Shown here in pieces: positions 12,027-22,211 of a DNA stretch of 64,000 bases. Below the pieces are notes generated by a model. It worked only from the letters and a program-made list of their open reading frames with translations. It had not been told where the DNA came from and made no database searches. Numbering within the stretch: position 1 is the stretch's first letter; the number at the start of each line of letters is the position of its first letter. The DNA is from Arbacia lixula (Eukaryota > Echinodermata > Echinoidea > Arbacioida > Arbaciidae). The position numbers and the translations under genes are program-made. The stretch spans positions 3,189,728 to 3,253,727 of the forward strand of contig OZ022588.1 in assembly GCA_963669155.1 (NCBI GenBank). Direction: 5' to 3'.

Positions 12027-15000
12027 CTGGTAATGGAAGACAATGAGAAGATCAGCTCAGCAAACAAGAATTTGATCATCCCCAAGCCTACACGTGCATG
12101 ACATATACAAAAATATATACCATAAATACGGTTTAATGAATGACTGTATCTTCAATCTTAATTGAAAGGACCCCATATACCTTTCCTTAATCATGTTGTA
12201 ATGTGCCCCCGGGTAATATGCCAGGAATGAACTTTTCAAAAGAAAACCATTTGACATCTTAATTGCTTGTTCTCAATTAGACGTGTTTATGTAATTAGCA
12301 GCACATCGTTGCTGCGAAAGGGATTTGTGAAATCCTCCAGTCCAATGCATCGCTACTGCGACACATTTTCAGCTAACGATGGGGTCTGCAATGCACCGCA
12401 TATTAATGTTAGTGAAATCAGGGATTTCCGAAGTTAATTCAATCAAAGGATTGCAATCATTTCTTATAGTATTGCTATTACCAATGGTTGTAGTAATGGT
12501 ACTTGAAATTACACATTATGTAGGTATTGATATTTCATATTATATTCCACATACTAAGAATGCTGCTATATGATTGGTCAAGAGTTGATCACGTGATAAA
12601 GGGTAGTTTTGCTCATCTGATCACCTGAGAAGAAAAGTTTGTTACACTCTAGGTGATAGTACTTTTTGGTTTCGCTGATCCCTTCACTCCTCACAGTCCT
12701 AACGCGTGATAAATATTTTGAGTACGCGCGAAATAAAAGTGCGTTACACTCGGACTATCAACTGACAGTAGCTCCTCCTGACGCATCATAACGCGCGTCC
12801 TAGTCACGCGCGTCTTAACGCGTGTTCCCCATGGCAGAGGCTCGGGATTAGGTAGAGAAGTAAACATTACTTTTGTATGTCAAATTGTCATTTTTGGTAT
12901 AGATAGTTGGTTTCAGATGTGGAATATAAAACATGTTGCACTGTTACAATACCTGTAGTATTTCCATTTCCGTTTGCCATGATCATTAACGTTAAGCAAA
13001 TAATCAACTTTTGGTTTCAGGTAATGAGACAAACTTATCACTTCCTCGGCGATCTGAATGTATACGCTATCTTTCCTCAGCTGCGCTTCGGAAAGATAGC
13101 TACATCCAGATCGCCTCGGAAGTGATAGTTCGTCCCATCACCCTCACCAACGTTGATTATTTGCTTAACGTTAATGATCATGGCAAACGGAAATGGAAAT
13201 ACTACAGGTATTGTAACAGTGCAACATGTATATAAAGACCATGCATTCAAGGGACACATGAAATGTGGTCTTCATAAGCAAGTGTTCTTCATGTACATGT
13301 ATGTTACTAGAACTCTTCCATAAGTTCCATTACCGGGTCTTGAAAACCCCATTGGCTTACTACAGAGCTGCCAAGTCTCCCGGATTTCGCAGGAGACTCC
13401 CTGAAAGTAGGCCAATAATACTGCATTGGATTCCATCACATCACCCAATCTCCCTGATTATTAATAGATTATTGTTATTGGGTTGTATGCATTTTATAGA
13501 TATTTCCCTGATTTCTGATGAAATTTTCCCATATCTTCCTGATTATTGATTCTCAATGTTGGTAGCTCTGTTACTACACAGCTTCATGCCACTGGTAACG
13601 AGAGTGTTAAAACAGGTTTTGAAGAGAAAAATTGTTAAAGGGAGAACAACAACTTGGTCTTTATAGACAGGTGGTTGCAAACGCAGGTTTCATTGTAGTA
13701 GGGCCACTGCAAACGACATGATTTGGGCATGATTGCAGTCGTAAGTGCCTACGAGTGGAAATCCATTAGCTTGGTCTTGCGGTTCAGCCTGTTACAGAGT
13801 CGTACAACTGATTGAATCGTGTCATCTGCAGTGGTTCTACACTTCTTAAGGTACATACATTCACATGGAAACGGTTTGCCGCTACTCCTCTTCATAGTGA
13901 CAATCTTATCAGGTATTTTACAGATTTTCTCCACTGCGCTGAGCTGCTGACCACTTTCGTAGTTAAAGATCACGATATTCTGTGATTTTCATGCTTTTTC
14001 TGCGATGGGAAAACGAAAGCAACAAAGTACAGGTGGCGAGGGGGAGTGGCAAAACCGCATCCGTGGGAATGTACCTTCACTGTGAAATGGGAGCGTTTAA
14101 TGTACCTGTACGTATGGCTTGAGGTCAGCTGGCTTCCAGCACACTGGGTCTGCCTCGGTCACCATGCCTGACCTGTCATGAAAGCATTAGTAAAGGGATT
14201 GTTCACCCTCAAATTATTTTTGGTTTCAATAAAAGGAGACACATGAAAGGAACATATTAGTGAAGGTTTGACGAAAATCAGTCAAAGGAAAAGAAAGATA
14301 TTTGATTTTGGGACGTTACATGCGAGGCACTCTCCCATATGTTGTGTACTACTTTTTCCATAAATTGCCTTTTTTATATTCTTTGATTAAGGAATACATT
14401 CTGTTCATATCAATATCTGTGTAAAAACATGTGTCTAATGATATATCAAACGCAAAGGTGAAATGGTAAATATCCTTTTAAAAAATTGACATTTTCCCAA
14501 AAAAAGTTGTACACAACATATGGGAGAGCATCTCGCATGTGATGTCACAAATTCAAAATTTCAAAATCAAATAACTTTCTTTTCCTTTAAGCAATTTTCG
14601 TAAAACCTCCACTTATATGTTACTTTCATGTGTATCCTTTTATTGAAAGTAAAATAATTTCAGAGTGAACTATTCCTTTAAGAGTATTATCACCAATGTT
14701 GTAATATTTTCTTGCTCTCATTCTTCCCTTTTTTCCTTTTCTTCTATTCTTCTACAGCTTCTTCCATCTCTTTCTCTCAATTCTTCTCCTTCATCTTCAT
14801 CTACATATGTTCTCTCTCACTCTCCCTCTCTTCAGCCCTCCCCTTCTGTAACCGCCACAAATATGATGACAAAATACTATTTGCAATTATTGTCACATTG
14901 AGCTGTGCACAGTTCCGTGTTTGAAATGTTTTCCAGAGGAATTAAATCAAATAAAGCAAAAAGAAGAAAGGAAAAATTAATAAATTCTTGGAGACAGATG

Positions 15001-17491
15001 GTTACTACAGTGAACCAACTTCAAGTGCCCGATTCATTTCCAAATGACAGCATTCTCTCCAGAAGCCTATCTTTCTTTAAAAAAAGTTACACAATTTCCT
15101 CAACTAATGGTATAAACAGCAAACAATTTATGACTTTAAAGGGGAAGTCCAGTCCAAAGAAAATGTTGCTCTTAAAAGAAGCAGAAAAAATCTGAGAAGC
15201 AGAGCAAAACAAGTTTGAGGAAAATGGATAACTAATAAAAAAAAAGTCATAAATCTTTGAATGAACATTTACATTTTGGGGCGGCAAATTGGCAACTCCG
15301 AGAAGAAAACTTCTGAGAGTAAAAGAAAGGAAAAGATGGACTCACAATTTGACATAAACATTTGGATATTTGGCTGCCCGGCTCATCTCAGCAGCCCAGT
15401 CATCAAACTCTCCCTCCTTGATCTTCGGCTTGGCAAGGTGGTCAATGATCAGTCGCAGCCTCGGGAACTCCTGAGCAATGGCTGCAGCATAGTGGAGGCT
15501 GTGGGGTCTGGAGGTGGGGGTGGGGTGGAGAGGGAAACATATAGGGAGGGAGGAGAGGAAGGGAGGAGGGAGGAGAGAGAGAGAGAGGAAGAGGAAGGAG
15601 GAGGCAGAGGTGGGGAGACGAGGGAGAAGAAGGGGAGGAGAGGGGGGGTGATGTGGAGGGAGAGGGAGGGAGGGAGGGAGGGAGGGAGAGGGAGGGAAGG
15701 GAGGGAGGGAGGGAGGGAGGGAGGGAGGGAGGGAGGGAGGGAGGGAGGGAGGGGAGGGAGGGAGGGGAGGGAGGGAGGGGGAGGGAGGGAGGGGAGGGAG
15801 GGAGGGGAGGGAGGGAGGGGAGGGAGGGGAGGGAGGGAGGGGAGGGAGGGAAGGAGGGGAGGGAGGGAGGGAGGGAGATGACAAAAGTGGGGAGAATATG
15901 AGAAACATAGGGAGGAAAGAAAGGGAGGGGGAGGAGAGAGAAAAGTGGGGAAAAGATGGATAAACATAGGGAGGCAGGAGAGTGGAATTACTCAGTTAAT
16001 CAAATGAAACATCATTATGTTATGATCCTGAACGAATAGTCCTTCTCTCTCTCTCTCCCTCTCTCTCTCTCTCTCTCGAATAGTCCTTCTCATCAAGCAA
16101 TCGACTAGTATTTAACCATATCAAATAGAAGAATGTACAAACTGTAAATCATACATATGTGTGTACAAACCCACACATAGATATAGAGATTGTACATGGA
16201 TCAAAGTATAATTTTCTTCTTCTTTTGTTGCTGCTTTCCTCCACCCCCCCCCCCACACACACACCCCATCCTCCTCCCCCACCCCATCCCCACCCACCCT
16301 CTCTCTCTCTGTCTCTCCTTCTGTCTCTCCTCTGTTCTAATTTCTATCCCTCCCTTTGCCTCTCTGTACTCTTCCATCGCTTAATCTCTCTCTCTCTCTC
16401 GAATAGTCCTTCTCATCAAGGTTTATAGCAATCGACTAGTATTTAACCATATCAAATAGAAGAATGTACAAACTGTAAATCATACATATGTGTGTACAAA
16501 CCCACACATAGATATAGAGATTGTACATGGATCAAAGTCCATTCATAGGAACGATTTGCAATCATACTTCGTTTCATTAGAATAATACATACAAAGAATG
16601 CCATTTCTGCATTCATGGGCACTCATGCACATGTTTTTAATTCTTTGCGAAACACCGCCCAGGTCAACTATCTCATGAATTCCTATTTTACTCTGTAAAT
16701 ACTGAAATTTACCTAAGGCCATTTTCTAACAGCAATAATCTGCTCAATGCGCAAACTGCAATTGTGGAGGCACCTATATTTGCTGTTATTACAGTACTTC
16801 CGCAACTTTGACAACAGAGATCTATCATTTTCTTGAATTGATGGAGGGGAAAAATGCCACATAGATCTTGTAAGCAGATCTACACTGGCATGAAAGCACA
16901 AACTCCAAAGCAAAAATGAAATTTTGATTGAAATTATTGTGGTAAGATCATGCAGCAAACAGGTTAATGTCGTACTGCAGGTGGACACTATTGTTATATC
17001 AAAGCCTATTTTCAAAATAGTTCATACCTCCTGAAATACATCTGTTACATTCCCAATCCATTTATCTGCTTCGCTGACACTTCACAAAGTACCCTACTGC
17101 AATACAAAATAGCCTAGCTTCCATCTGAAGTACACAGATCTGTTCATTCAATAATCATTGATTCTGAAAAAATCATACAAAACTTATAAAGCCAACTTTA
17201 ACAATGCATACAACACATTTTCTCTCTCTCTATAATTCTCTTCTTTTTTTATTCTGTAAAATCATGAAAAACTGATATAGCCAACTTTAACAATGCATAC
17301 AGTGTCTTTTCTATCTTTATCATTCTCTTCTTCTTTTGTTGCTGCTTTCCTCCACCCCCCCCCCCACACACACACACACCCCATCCTTCTCCCCCACCCC
17401 ATCCCCACCCTCTCTCTCTGTCTCTCCTTCTGTCTCCCCTCTGTTCTAATTTCTATCCCTCCCTTTGCCTCTCTGTACTCTTCCATCGCTT

Positions 17492-17537
<46 letters not shown>

Positions 17538-18817
17538 CCCTTCCCCATCTTAATCTTGAGGGTACTTCACTTAAAGGGGTCAAACTTGCAGGGTTAAGGG
17601 TACGCAGGTGGTCATAGCTAACAACTTCAGCGAAATGGAAAGTATGTTACAGGAGTTAGACGTAGCAAGTAGGAGAAGAGGACTGAAAATGAATATGAAG
17701 AAGACCAAAGTAATGGCAGATTTATCAGTTCAACACAAACCAGTCACAATTAATGGAACACAGTTGGAACATGTATCTGAATACATCTACCTGGGTCAAC
17801 GATTCACACTTACTGAAAGAAATCAAGACAATGAAATAAGGAGGAAGATCAAAACAGGCTGGCAAACATTTGGGAGATATAGCCACTTCATGAAGGGTAA
17901 TCTGCCATTGTGTTTGAAAAAGAAAGTATATGACCAGTGCATTCTCCCGTCAATGACATATGCATCAGAAACATGGTCTCTAACAACTAAAATGGAGAGA
18001 AAGTTAGCCGCCGCACAACATAACATGGAGCGAAGTATGCTCAACATCACTTACAAAGATCACAAAACCAATAAATGGATAAGGGAGCAGACCAAGGTCA
18101 GGGACATAATGAAAGTAATCAAACAGCGTAAATGGAAATGGGCTGGCCATGTCTCCAGAAGGAGAGATGGAAGATGGAGTACAAAAATTACTGAATGGAC
18201 ACCTCTTGATAGAAAAAACAGAGGCAGACAAAGAAAGAGATGGAGAGATGAAATAGGGCAATTCTGGCATGATGCCAACTGGTATAAATATGCAAGGGAA
18301 AGAGATAAGTGGAGAGACCATGCTGAGGCCTTCATCCAGCAGTGGATCGACAACGGCTGAAGAAGAGGTGGTCATAATGCAGAGAAAAAGAGTTTGATTT
18401 TAGTTATTTGTTTGCTCTGGTACATGCTTTGCCCACCCCCCCCCCCCCCTCCCAGGCCCCAACACACACACACTATCTTACCTGGGCAGTAGGTCATAGC
18501 TGCACCTCTCTCTAGCTCTCTATTGCTCCCCTCCCCCCCCCCCCCCCACCCACCCCCTTCTTCTCCCTTTCTCTCTCCCTTTCTTACCTGAGCAGTAGGT
18601 TATAGCTGACCTTGTACCCTTCTCCCTCTCTCTGGATACCACCCTTCTTACTCTCTCTCTCTTTCTCTCCCTCTCTATCGCTTTCTCAACTGGCCCTCCC
18701 CCCTCCCTTCCTCTTCACCCTCCCCCTTTCTTACCCGAGCAGTAAGTTATAGCTACCCTTGCAACCTTCTCATTCTCTCTATATAACACATAATCTCTCC
18801 GTATGCCCTTTCTTCCG

Positions 18818-18885
<68 letters not shown>

Positions 18886-18980
18886 ACCCACCCCCTTTCT
18901 TACCTGAGCAGGTCATACATGTACATGTAGATGCATCTGACCATCCTTACTCTCTCTATGAACCCTGCCAACCCACCCTT

Positions 18981-19022
<42 letters not shown>

Positions 19023-22000
19023 ACACCCCCTCCTTTCTTACCTAAGCAGTAGGTCATAGCTGAGGTTCCTGTCCTGTAGCCTTCCCAGCGTCCTCCTGAC
19101 TTCCTTCCGTTCTATCCAGCCAGGTTTCTCCAGGTCAAGGATATGACGAAGTCCAAGAAAGAGCGGATTCTTCATCAGTCTGTCCAGTTCCCTGTCAACC
19201 TTATAGGTACATACATTTGAGAAAATCCACTGTCAATTCATTGTCAATGTTTTGCTGTTTTGGTACTAAGATTCAATATCAATCACACTATTATAGGGTG
19301 TGATGTTTCAGTAATCTGAGACTAATGCGAGGAATCTTTATAACTTACAGAACATAAGATATCTATTGGTTCCACACGCCACAATATTTTCATGACAACA
19401 TGTACATTAGATACCGTAAGTTCACCTTGTGTTAATGTTCTAATTCCTTTTTCTTGCTGTGTTATTGTCCTATCTCTTGCAGATACTGTTGTCATTGCTT
19501 GAGTCGGAAAGTAAAAAGGGACACTTACTTATGCATTATATGGAGGAAAGTGTGATTGTGGTCTGTAATTCTGGAACCCATGATGATGATAAAGAGAAAA
19601 TATTACGGAGGATGATGACATTGAATAGGAAATGGTGGAAGAAGTATGAATATTAGAAGTGATTTCTAACCTCTGCGTCTGTGGCACACATATCGATCCA
19701 GCCAACGACCCCAATAATACATGGGTGGCGAGAAGCCATATCAAGCACCCAATCTGTGAACAATTAACAGAGAGCAATGAAAAGGATACTACGCATCTTG
19801 GAAGAAACGACGACAACCTCAAGACACCGCATTAACTAAAGCCACAATAGACTCGTACATATTTTCACGCTACCCAACCAATGAACAGTCGGGATCTGGA
19901 ACAAAGAGCCATCTATAGAGTTTCATTGGCGAACTCGGTTTAAATGCACTTGTCACGGGGACGGTGCATCATTGTACCGCGATGTGAGTCATACATTTTG
20001 ACTGACTAAAACATAACAACATCTTTTAGAAATGAGTTCCTAAATATGTAAAATAATGATAATGATGATTGATACTAGACAACCACACAATCCACTACAA
20101 AATGCACCACCTCCAGACAAGTTGTAAATCCTGGTTCTAACTATCGTAATTTACCTGTTTCTGCGACTGTGTTGTTGACAACTTGCACAAAGATTCCATT
20201 TTTTACAGGGATGCCACTTTCTGCCACGGCTTTTTCATATCCACAAGGATAAAAATCTTGAAAAAGCTGTCGATCGCTGGCTGCGGGCCATGAGTATTGG
20301 AACTTTTTTAAGTCCCAGAAATCTGTGAACAAAAAAATGACATAAAGATTACTCTTTTCAAAATACATCTAGATAGAGCCAGCATTTTATGACCTTCCAT
20401 AAGTCCACTACTACTGTAGACAGGAATAACCGTCTTATTCGGGGCATTCTTTAATCAAAATTATATTTTTTGACATACCCCTGGAGGATGTTCAGAGGAG
20501 CCAGATGCAATCTCAGCGGATCCAACGTCCCACAGAGACTGATTTTTCGGTCTACTACTACAACAACTCTGTTATAACTGTACTTCTACTACCTAGACAG
20601 GAATAACCGCCTCATTTGGGGCATTCTTTAATCGAAATTACATTTTTGGACATACCCCGAATAAATAGGGCGTTCAGAGGAACCAGATGCAATCTCAGCG
20701 GATCCAACGTTCTACAGAGACTGATTTTTCTTTCTAATTAACTACTACCATGACTACTACTACTTCTACTCCTACTACTACTTGACTACCATAGTATTTT
20801 TATGACATGTTCTACTACCAATTACGTTCTACTTCTTGTACTCTACTTTGTCTACTACTAATGATATATGACTATGCTTTGAGAAACACTGCAGTGTTAA
20901 GTTTAGGATTTCGAATTAAATCCGGGACTCCCTGTGAACCACATACTGATGACGATGAGCCAATAGAACCTCAGATGAAAAGAGGTATAGTAACACAGAT
21001 TAATTTGTTACCTTCCCATAACTCTTTCACACCAATGCACACTCGGTGCTGAACATAATTATTTCACATTCACAAACAGTCAATATTACATATTTACACA
21101 TTTACATTAATACTTGTACACTTTCCCGTATTAAACTCTTTCCACGCGTGCTTCACACCAATGCACACTCGGTGCTGCACATATTTCGCATTTCACGCTC
21201 AATTACAAACAATCTATATTGTATTTATACATGTACATGTTTTATCAAGTTCTAAAGAATCCTCAAATATCAATAGGCCTAAATGTAAAATTTATAGTGA
21301 GTTGAATTGAGCAAATCCATTCATTTACCATTCGCGCTGATCCCTCCCTAAACATAATTCAGCAGAGGGATTCATGGCCCATCGCACAAAGAGTTAGGTT
21401 TAGTATCATAATGAAAGCTCATTATGATTGAATGTTCTATACGTATACTTCAGCAGAAATTTATGTTTGCATGCCCCACGATAGTACGCCCAGCTCATTC
21501 AACACATACTATGACACAGACATAGTGAGGGAAATTATAGATGATTTTTTTTTTACCATTACCCGTCAAATTTATCATCAGTGTTTCAAATCATCCAAGA
21601 TGCATTGCAGACCAACATATACAGATGAAAAGCATTCTTTCATCTAAAATACTAAATTACACTTTGTTTATATAGGCCTACTCCTAAACGGCATTGTGAG
21701 GATCGAGCCCGATATCTCAGTTGACAACAGCTAAAACTAGTAACAGAGACCAATTTGCCTATCTCACTTGATGCTAGCCCCGGCCCCGGGACTGCTCCCG
21801 CGCAGCTCACTGTGTGAGCGGGCTGGTCGCAGTAAACTTGATGCATACATATCATGTATTTGCAACCAAGGCAAGGGAGAGATTAGACAGGAATAACCGT
21901 CTCATTCGGGGCATTCTTTGATCGAAAAATACAATTTTGGACAGTGGAGCCAGATGCAATCTCTGCGGATCCAGCGTCCTCCACAGAGACTGATTTTTCG

Positions 22001-22211
22001 GTCTATTGTCTTGAGTAATGTCTTTAGGAGGCGGAGGCGCAGTGCGGATCGGAACCATCGATTAGATTTAGAAACGTAAACAACGACTCGTATAGGCTTG
22101 AGAAAGATATCACAATTAAGAAGCACTTGTTATATAAAATATATCTCCAATATGCCTAGGGCTAGATCTAGACCATATATACTCACGGACATGGGTGTCT
22201 ATCACAGGCAT
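11823..22211 (-). CDS. Amidohydrolase-2 family protein, L-fuconolactonase-like (7 exons, 288 aa)
   Basis: Metal-dependent hydrolase of the amidohydrolase superfamily (PF04909 / COG3618 type, which includes lactonases such as L-fuconolactone and 2-pyrone-4,6-dicarboxylate hydrolases). Substrate unknown. The exons join to 867 nt: 22211-22187, 20322-20155, 19753-19671, 19199-19042, 15507-15346, 14172-14106 and 12026-11823, all GT-AG and in phase. The N-terminal motif IDTHVHFW supplies H7 and H9 and is split across intron 1. RHILD follows at 110-114, IIDHLAKP (H168) at 165-172, LSGMVTEAD from 199 and FGSDYP (D237) at 234-239. These are the expected metal ligands and active-site blocks in the expected order, and the length is normal for the family. 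The protein has no signal peptide, so it is probably cytosolic. It is far better known in bacteria, but it is fully intronised here. Microsatellite expansion hugs exon 4 (donor) and exon 5 (acceptor). Confidence 0.9.
12931..13229. repeat. Long hairpin, ~78-bp perfect outer arms
   Basis: ACATGTTGCACTGTTACAAT onward pairs with its complement ending at 13229. An inner imperfect stem includes CACTTCCTCGGCGATCTG. It lies in amidohydrolase intron 6. Confidence 0.8.
13370..13572. mobile_element. Short element with ACAGAGCTGCCAA ends
   Basis: Left TACAGAGCTGCCAAGT, right (inverted) TAACAGAGCTACCAACAT. No ORF of interest. Confidence 0.5.
14106..14172 (-). CDS. Amidohydrolase exon 6
   Basis: Encodes LSGMVTEADPVCWKPADLK then PYVQ. 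The acceptor is tttcatgacag. The likely branch site TTTACTAAT overlaps the end of a fold-back element inserted at 14191. Confidence 0.92.
14191..14682. mobile_element. Family A copy 4 in amidohydrolase intron 5
   Basis: Full-length, TAAAGGGATTGTTCACCCTC to GAACTATTCCTTTAA. It ends 19 bp from exon 6, placing the element boundary inside the probable branch site. Confidence 0.75.
15346..15507 (-). CDS. Amidohydrolase exon 5
   Basis: Encodes PHSLHYAAAIAQEF, then RLIIDHLAKPKIKEGEFDDW and PNVYVK. It carries metal ligand H168. Its acceptor (cacctccag) sits at the edge of a ~470-bp CCCT-rich tract. Confidence 0.92.
15511..15985. repeat. GGGA/CCCT purine-pyrimidine tract
   Basis: About 470 bp almost purely purine on the plus strand, mostly GGGA and GGGAGGGGAGGG. 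It abuts the acceptor of amidohydrolase exon 5, acting as a hugely expanded pyrimidine tract in the transcript. Long reading frames across it are composition artefacts. Confidence 0.9.
16028..17535. repeat. Duplicated segments with CT runs in intron 4
   Basis: GAATAGTCCTTCTCATCAAG plus ~120 bp occurs at 16077-16205 and 16401-16537. A ~180-bp block starting CTTCTTCTTTTGTTGCTGCT occurs at 16213-16390 and 17328-17500. Confidence 0.8.
17590..18370 (+). pseudogene. 5'-truncated RTE-type LINE, 3' end of ORF2
   Basis: An open 250-codon frame (17608-18360) matches the thumb and C-terminal part of RTE-clade polyproteins: GLKMNMKKTKVM, SEYIYLGQRFT, LPLCLKKKVYDQCILPSMTY, then KWAGHVSRRRDGRW and AFIQQWID. 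Just upstream, TACGCAG is followed at once by GTGGTCATAGC, where an intact element would have the YADD codons, so the catalytic aspartates are missing. It lies in intron 4 of the amidohydrolase, opposite to that gene. The long surviving frame suggests a fairly recent insertion. Confidence 0.85.
18478..19062 (-). repeat. Five-copy array of amidohydrolase exon-4 end plus splice donor
   Basis: The true exon end is AGCTATGACCTACTGCTTAG|GTAAGA at 19042. Four degenerate copies have donor-like AG|GTAAG at about 18901, 18733, 18588 and 18481, separated by CT-rich sequence and poly-C. Confidence 0.85.
18828..18885. repeat. (CT)n microsatellite
   Basis: Uninterrupted CT dinucleotides inside the exon-4 donor array. 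Confidence 0.9.
19042..19199 (-). CDS. Amidohydrolase exon 4
   Basis: Starts VDRELDRLM and contains FLGLRHILDLEKPGW and LSYDLLLR. The donor is GCTTAG|GTAAGA (phase 2). Its last ~25 nt plus donor are repeated four more times downstream, at 18478-18930. Confidence 0.9.
19671..19753 (-). CDS. Amidohydrolase exon 3
   Basis: Encodes DWVLDMASRHPCIIGVVGWI followed by DMCATDAE. The IxGVVGWID segment is typical of COG3618 enzymes. The acceptor is gttcacag and the donor GAG|GTTAGA, leaving in phase 0. Confidence 0.88.
20155..20322 (-). CDS. Amidohydrolase exon 2
   Basis: Begins after gttcacag. It completes H9 and continues FWDLKKFQYSWPAAS, which matches the family's HFWD(L)xxxxYPWL block. It ends ACAG|GTAAAT in phase 1. 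Confidence 0.88.
20416..20730. repeat. Two direct copies of a ~135-bp repeat (third copy at 21884)
   Basis: TAGACAGGAATAACCGTCTT, GGGGCATTCTTTAATC and ACAGAGACTGATTTTTCGG recur at 20416, 20594 and 21884. They fall in intron 1 of the amidohydrolase gene. Confidence 0.8.
22187..22211 (-). CDS. Amidohydrolase exon 1 (coding part)
   Basis: Encodes MPVIDTHV plus one base (phase 1). The donor is GTCC|GTGAGT. It joins the next exon so that H9 of the HxH metal motif is completed across the junction. Confidence 0.85.

Noticed and set aside
13749-13973. 74-codon minus-strand frame in amidohydrolase intron 6
   Set aside because: Not needed by the gene model; adding it would break phase, and no homology was recognised.
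15261-15967. Several long overlapping reading frames on both strands
   Set aside because: They lie in the GGGA/CCCT tract and encode only G/E/R or P/S/L runs. Only the amidohydrolase exon at 15346-15507 is real.
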